Source: Pelagibacteraceae bacterium (GTDB lineage Bacteria; Pseudomonadota; Alphaproteobacteria; Pelagibacterales; Pelagibacteraceae). From it: DNA of 48,219 nt. The notes below the pieces were generated by a model. The model did not search any database. It worked only from the letters and a program-made list of their open reading frames with translations, and had not been told where the DNA came from. A program made the translations under genes and the position numbers. Below are positions 44,820 to 48,219 of the stretch, piece after piece; position 1 is the first letter of the stretch; every line of letters starts with the position of its first letter. The DNA lies in contig JAGFWA010000001.1 in the NCBI GenBank assembly GCA_017640245.1, forward strand, positions 1 to 48,219. Direction: 5' to 3'.

Positions 44820-47651
44820 TTAATTACTCCTTAAAAATCTTTTTGATATTTCATGTAATTTCATAGCATTAGAACCTTTGATCATTAAAAAATCGCCATT
44901 TTTTAAAATTTGAGAAATTCTATTATCGAAGGATTTAAAATTCTTAACTATTGCTCCTCTTTTACTTTTTCTCAAAAGTTTATATGTTTCAGTTGCTTTG
45001 TCTCCGTAAACAAATGTTTTATCAATATCACTATTGTTTATAAATTTTGAGATTTTTTTGTGGTAAATGTATGAATTTCTGCCTAATTCCAACATATCCC
45101 CAAAAAGAAAGTATTTTCTTTTCCCTTTCTTTTGAAGATTTGAAAAATTTTCTATTGCAGATCTTACTGACAAAGGATTTGCATTGTAACTTTCATCAAT
45201 TAAAAAAAACTTTTTATAAAATTTATTCACTTTGTTAATTTTTCCTCTGCCCTCTAGAAAGTTTAAAGTTTTAAAAAAATTATTTATTTTTTTTAGATTT
45301 AGATTTAGTTCGCTTAAAACAGCTACGCAGCAAAGTATATTCATTATATAGTTGCGGTTAATATTATTAATTTTAAGTAAAATATTTTTATTATTGACAG
45401 ATAATTTTAATAATAAATATCCTCTATTTTTTTTAATATTTATAAATCTAACATGCGCTTGTTTTGAATAACCAAAGGATTTTATTTTTATATTGTTTTT
45501 TTCAGCAATTTTTTTAAAATAATGAAAAAATTTATCATCCCTATTTAAAATAACGACTCCTCCTCTTTGGATGTTATAAATAATTTCACTTTTTGCCTTA
45601 GCTATATCTCGAATATTTTTAAAATTTTCTAAATGAGCTTCAGAAATATTAGTTATTATTGCTATATCTGGTTTAACTAATGACGAAAGATTAAAGATTT
45701 CTTTAAATTTACTCATTCCAATTTCAAAAACTCCAAAATCATCCTGAGGCGCAATGTTGCAAATACTCAAAGGAACTCCGTACTGATTGTTGTATGACTG
45801 TGGTGAAAAATAACTATTCGAATATTTTTTCAGTAAATTTCCTAACATAGTTTTTACAGTTGTTTTTCCGGAACTTCCTGTAACAGCTATAAATTTGGCT
45901 GAAGATAGATCGCGTTTATTTTGAGCTAAAATTTTTAAAAACTTCATAGTATTTTTCACTTTAATAAAATTTGATTTTTTTTTAATTTTTTTAGATATCA
46001 CACAATAACTTGCACCACCTTTTATTGCTTCGTTTAAAAAGTTATGACCATCATTTTTCTTTCCTTTAATTGCAACAAATAAATTATTACTTTTAATTTT
46101 TTTAGAATTGATTGAAACATTGTTGAAAAAATATTTTTTTTTATCTTTTAGAACTTTTTTTAAAATTGCTCCATTATATTGAAGATTATTTTTTTTCTTA
46201 TCAAAAGAGTTGTGGATATTAAAATTTTTTACAATTTTTTTATCACTTAAAAAAATTTTTCTTTTACCTAAGTCTTGATAGGCTTCATGCCCTTTTCCAG
46301 CAATTAAAATTATTTCATATGGATCTGAGTTTTTTAGAGCAGTATGAATTGCTTTTTTCCTATTTGGTACTTCATTAACTTCAAAACCCCTAAGGCCTTT
46401 GATTATATCATTTCTTATTTTTTTTGGATTTTCATTTCTTGGATTATCATCGGTCACATATATTTTATTACAAAGATTTTTTGTAATTTTTCCCATTAAT
46501 CTTCTTTTTCCTTTATCTCTTTCTCCTCCACAGCCAAAAATAATAGTAATTTTTTTGCGAAAATGTTCTTGTAAAGACAAGATAGCATTTTTTAATGCGT
46601 CCGGTGTATGGGCATAATCTAAAAATATTTTTGATTTGTTGGGCAAATTTCTTATTAATTCTAATCTTCCATCTACACTATGAATTTTGTTAATTTTTTT
46701 AAAAATATTTTTAATATTTAAACCACAAGTTTTGCAGGCCAAAATAGCCATTAATAAATTTTTTATTTGAATAGAACCATATAAATTAATTTTTAAATGA
46801 TAAATTTTTTTATTATATTTAATTTCTAATAATTGAAAGTTTTTGAAAATTTTGTGATTCAAAACTTTAAAAAGATTACCTCTATGTCCAATGGTATAAA
46901 TTTTTAATTTCTTTTTTTTCTGTATGTTTTTAAGTGTACCGTACTGCTTAATATCAGAATCAGTAATTATCGTAGATCTTTTTTTCAAAATATTTTTAAA
47001 TAGTATTAATTTTGAATTAAGATAGTTCTTCATGCTTTTATGGTAGTCTAGGTGGTCATGACTTAAATTTGTAAAAATTCCAGTTTTTATATTTAAAAAA
47101 TTTAATCTACTTTGATGTAATCCGTGACTTGACGCTTCAATTATAGCGTTGTCTATACCGGTTTTCTTCATTTCGTTTAAATCTCTATTTAGGTTTAATG
47201 AATCCAAGGTTGTAAGTTCTCTTTTTTTTAAAGACTTATTTTTTTTAAAACCAAGTGTTCCTAACGCACCAACCTTTTTTTTTTCCAATAAAAAAATCTG
47301 ATAAAAAAAATCTGATACAGATGTTTTTCCATTTGTGCCCGTTACAGCAACTATGTTTTTCGGTTTGTTTTTATAATACTTGGTAGAAAGTTCAGCTAAT
47401 TTTTTTCTAGTATCTTTAACTTTTATTAATATTATATTTTTATATTTTTTTTTTACAGAACCTGAATAAATTACAGCTTTGGCACCTTTGGAAATTGCCT
47501 CTTCTATATAATTGTTGGCGTTAAATTTGTTACCCTTAATAGAAATAAATAAATCACCTTTTTTTACGTTTCTGCTATCTAATGATAACCCCCTAATTTT
47601 TAGTTTGCCAACATCGGGGCTTAAGTTATTAATCAGATTTTTTAACAACAT
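44820..47651 (-). CDS. murE-murF: MurE-MurF fusion: UDP-MurNAc-tripeptide synthetase and UDP-MurNAc-pentapeptide ligase
   Basis: One uninterrupted 943-residue reading frame carries both enzymes. Residues 1 to about 480 are MurE: LSLDSRNVKKGDLF near the start, ATP loop TGTNGKTSV at 104-112, and DNPRNENP at 402-409, the signature of enzymes that add meso-diaminopimelate. Residues from about 488 are MurF: VSINSKKIKSNNLFVAIKG (512-530), ATP loop TGSSGKTTVK at 591-600, and DESYNANPLS in the third domain. The linker around 478-492 is short. The fusion would couple addition of DAP with addition of D-Ala-D-Ala. MurE and MurF are normally separate neighbouring genes of about 480 and 460 residues. Its start overlaps ftsI by 23 bp. 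Confidence 0.95.
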   Translation of the reverse strand: MLLKNLINNLSPDVGKLKIRGLSLDSRNVKKGDLFISIKGNKFNANNYIEEAISKGAKAVIYSGSVKKKYKNIILIKVKDTRKKLAELSTKYYKNKPKNIVAVTGTNGKTSVSDFFYQIFLLEKKKVGALGTLGFKKNKSLKKRELTTLDSLNLNRDLNEMKKTGIDNAIIEASSHGLHQSRLNFLNIKTGIFTNLSHDHLDYHKSMKNYLNSKLILFKNILKKRSTIITDSDIKQYGTLKNIQKKKKLKIYTIGHRGNLFKVLNHKIFKNFQLLEIKYNKKIYHLKINLYGSIQIKNLLMAILACKTCGLNIKNIFKKINKIHSVDGRLELIRNLPNKSKIFLDYAHTPDALKNAILSLQEHFRKKITIIFGCGGERDKGKRRLMGKITKNLCNKIYVTDDNPRNENPKKIRNDIIKGLRGFEVNEVPNRKKAIHTALKNSDPYEIILIAGKGHEAYQDLGKRKIFLSDKKIVKNFNIHNSFDKKKNNLQYNGAILKKVLKDKKKYFFNNVSINSKKIKSNNLFVAIKGKKNDGHNFLNEAIKGGASYCVISKKIKKKSNFIKVKNTMKFLKILAQNKRDLSSAKFIAVTGSSGKTTVKTMLGNLLKKYSNSYFSPQSYNNQYGVPLSICNIAPQDDFGVFEIGMSKFKEIFNLSSLVKPDIAIITNISEAHLENFKNIRDIAKAKSEIIYNIQRGGVVILNRDDKFFHYFKKIAEKNNIKIKSFGYSKQAHVRFINIKKNRGYLLLKLSVNNKNILLKINNINRNYIMNILCCVAVLSELNLNLKKINNFFKTLNFLEGRGKINKVNKFYKKFFLIDESYNANPLSVRSAIENFSNLQKKGKRKYFLFGDMLELGRNSYIYHKKISKFINNSDIDKTFVYGDKATETYKLLRKSKRGAIVKNFKSFDNRISQILKNGDFLMIKGSNAMKLHEISKRFLRSN

Positions 47652-48219
47652 GGTTGTTATAAAAATCGTTTTTATTTATGGCTAAAATAGGACCAATTTT
47701 TTTTATAATTTTGCCAACTGTGTAGACAGAATTCCAACCAGAGTCATTTCTGCGAATTCCCGATATCTTTTTTCCTTTATAATTATAAACAATTTGAGGA
47801 GCAGAGTGCGGTTCATCTATTAAAACCAATAAAATATATTTCGGACTTACTGACGGAAAAACTGAGATAAATGATGTCAATTTTTTATTAGTATATTGTC
47901 CGTCAATATTTTTTTTTGCTGTACCAGTTTTGCCAGCAACATAATATCCATCTACTTCAGCCAAAGTGGCTGTTCCTTTATCACTGGTCACAACAGCCCT
48001 TAAAATTGAATTGATTTTTTTACTTGTCTCAAATGTAATGATTCTTGTTTTATTCAAATTTGAATTTTTGTCTTTAATCAATGTAGGATTAATAATAAAT
48101 CCGCCATTTAAAATAGATGCATATGCTGTGGCCGCTTGTAAAGGAGTCGTTGTAATACCGTGTCCATAAGACACTGTTTCAAGCTTACATTTATTCCAGA
48201 CAAAATGTAAAGGAGATCC
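47629..48219 (-). CDS. ftsI: FtsI (PBP3) division transpeptidase, C-terminal part, cut by the window edge
   Basis: Class B penicillin-binding protein that cross-links septal peptidoglycan. Only the C-terminal 196 residues or so are inside the window. The frame stays open past the GTG at 48174 to the last base, and the extra residues (GSPLHFVWNKCKLETVS) run smoothly into SYGHGITTTPLQAA, a conserved FtsI block, so 48174 is not the real start. The KTG box is present as VAGKTGTAKK, followed by the family FISVFPS and VLIDEP segments. The serine SxxK and SxN motifs lie upstream, outside the window. It overlaps the murE-murF gene by 23 bp. Confidence 0.95.
   Translation of the reverse strand, partial: GSPLHFVWNKCKLETVSYGHGITTTPLQAATAYASILNGGFIINPTLIKDKNSNLNKTRIITFETSKKINSILRAVVTSDKGTATLAEVDGYYVAGKTGTAKKNIDGQYTNKKLTSFISVFPSVSPKYILLVLIDEPHSAPQIVYNYKGKKISGIRRNDSGWNSVYTVGKIIKKIGPILAINKNDFYNNHVVKKSD

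Overview
The window looks like part of the chromosome of an AT-rich, streamlined alphaproteobacterium, probably a SAR11/Pelagibacterales-like marine lineage. The lineage is inferred from the low G+C content, lysine-rich proteins, very short or overlapping intergenic junctions, a circularly permuted two-piece tmRNA gene, and gene orders typical of alphaproteobacteria (hflK-hflC-DUF2065-degP, mreBCD-mrdA-rodA, and the dcw cluster ending in lpxC-bamD). No insertion sequence, phage or CRISPR locus was seen. Nearly everything encoded is core housekeeping.

Layout. (1) 75-3179, minus: a three-gene metabolic unit with a DadA-like FAD oxidoreductase, an EamA permease and a D-2-hydroxyacid dehydrogenase. 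(2) 3233-9260, minus: the cell elongation set, mreB, mreC, mreD, mrdA (PBP2), rodA and a bactofilin. (3) 9261-14279, minus: branched-chain amino acid synthesis, ilvB, ilvH, ilvC and leuA; the leuA stop abuts the mreB start. (4) 14310-18810, minus: hflK-hflC, a DUF2065 membrane peptide, a DegP-type protease and miaA. (5) 18865-22814: mrp, thyX, the tmRNA gene ssrA, a MOSC-domain gene sitting directly at the tmRNA 3' end, a leucine-dehydrogenase-like gene and a MazG-like gene. (6) 22885-31233: fumC, an AsmA-like protein, a UvrD helicase, a BT1-type transporter of clearly higher G+C, and aminopeptidase P. (7) 31222-48219, minus: ligA, bamD, lpxC, then the division and cell wall (dcw) cluster read backwards from ftsA to ftsI, which is cut by the window edge.

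How the genes work together. MurE-MurF, MurD, MurC, MurB and Ddl make the UDP-MurNAc-pentapeptide. MraY and MurG make lipid II. FtsW/FtsI and RodA/PBP2 polymerise and cross-link it for division and elongation, guided by MreBCD on one side and FtsQ/FtsA on the other. LpxC (lipid A) and BamD (outer membrane protein assembly) add outer membrane biogenesis.

Most notable points: ftsZ is missing from its usual place between ftsA and lpxC, and the FtsA next to the gap has lost the recognisable ATP-binding motifs; MurE and MurF are fused in one 943-residue protein; the two-piece tmRNA has a very short intervening segment and a degenerate second copy of its 3' end about 490 bp downstream, flanking the MOSC gene; and the BT1 transporter stands out in composition.
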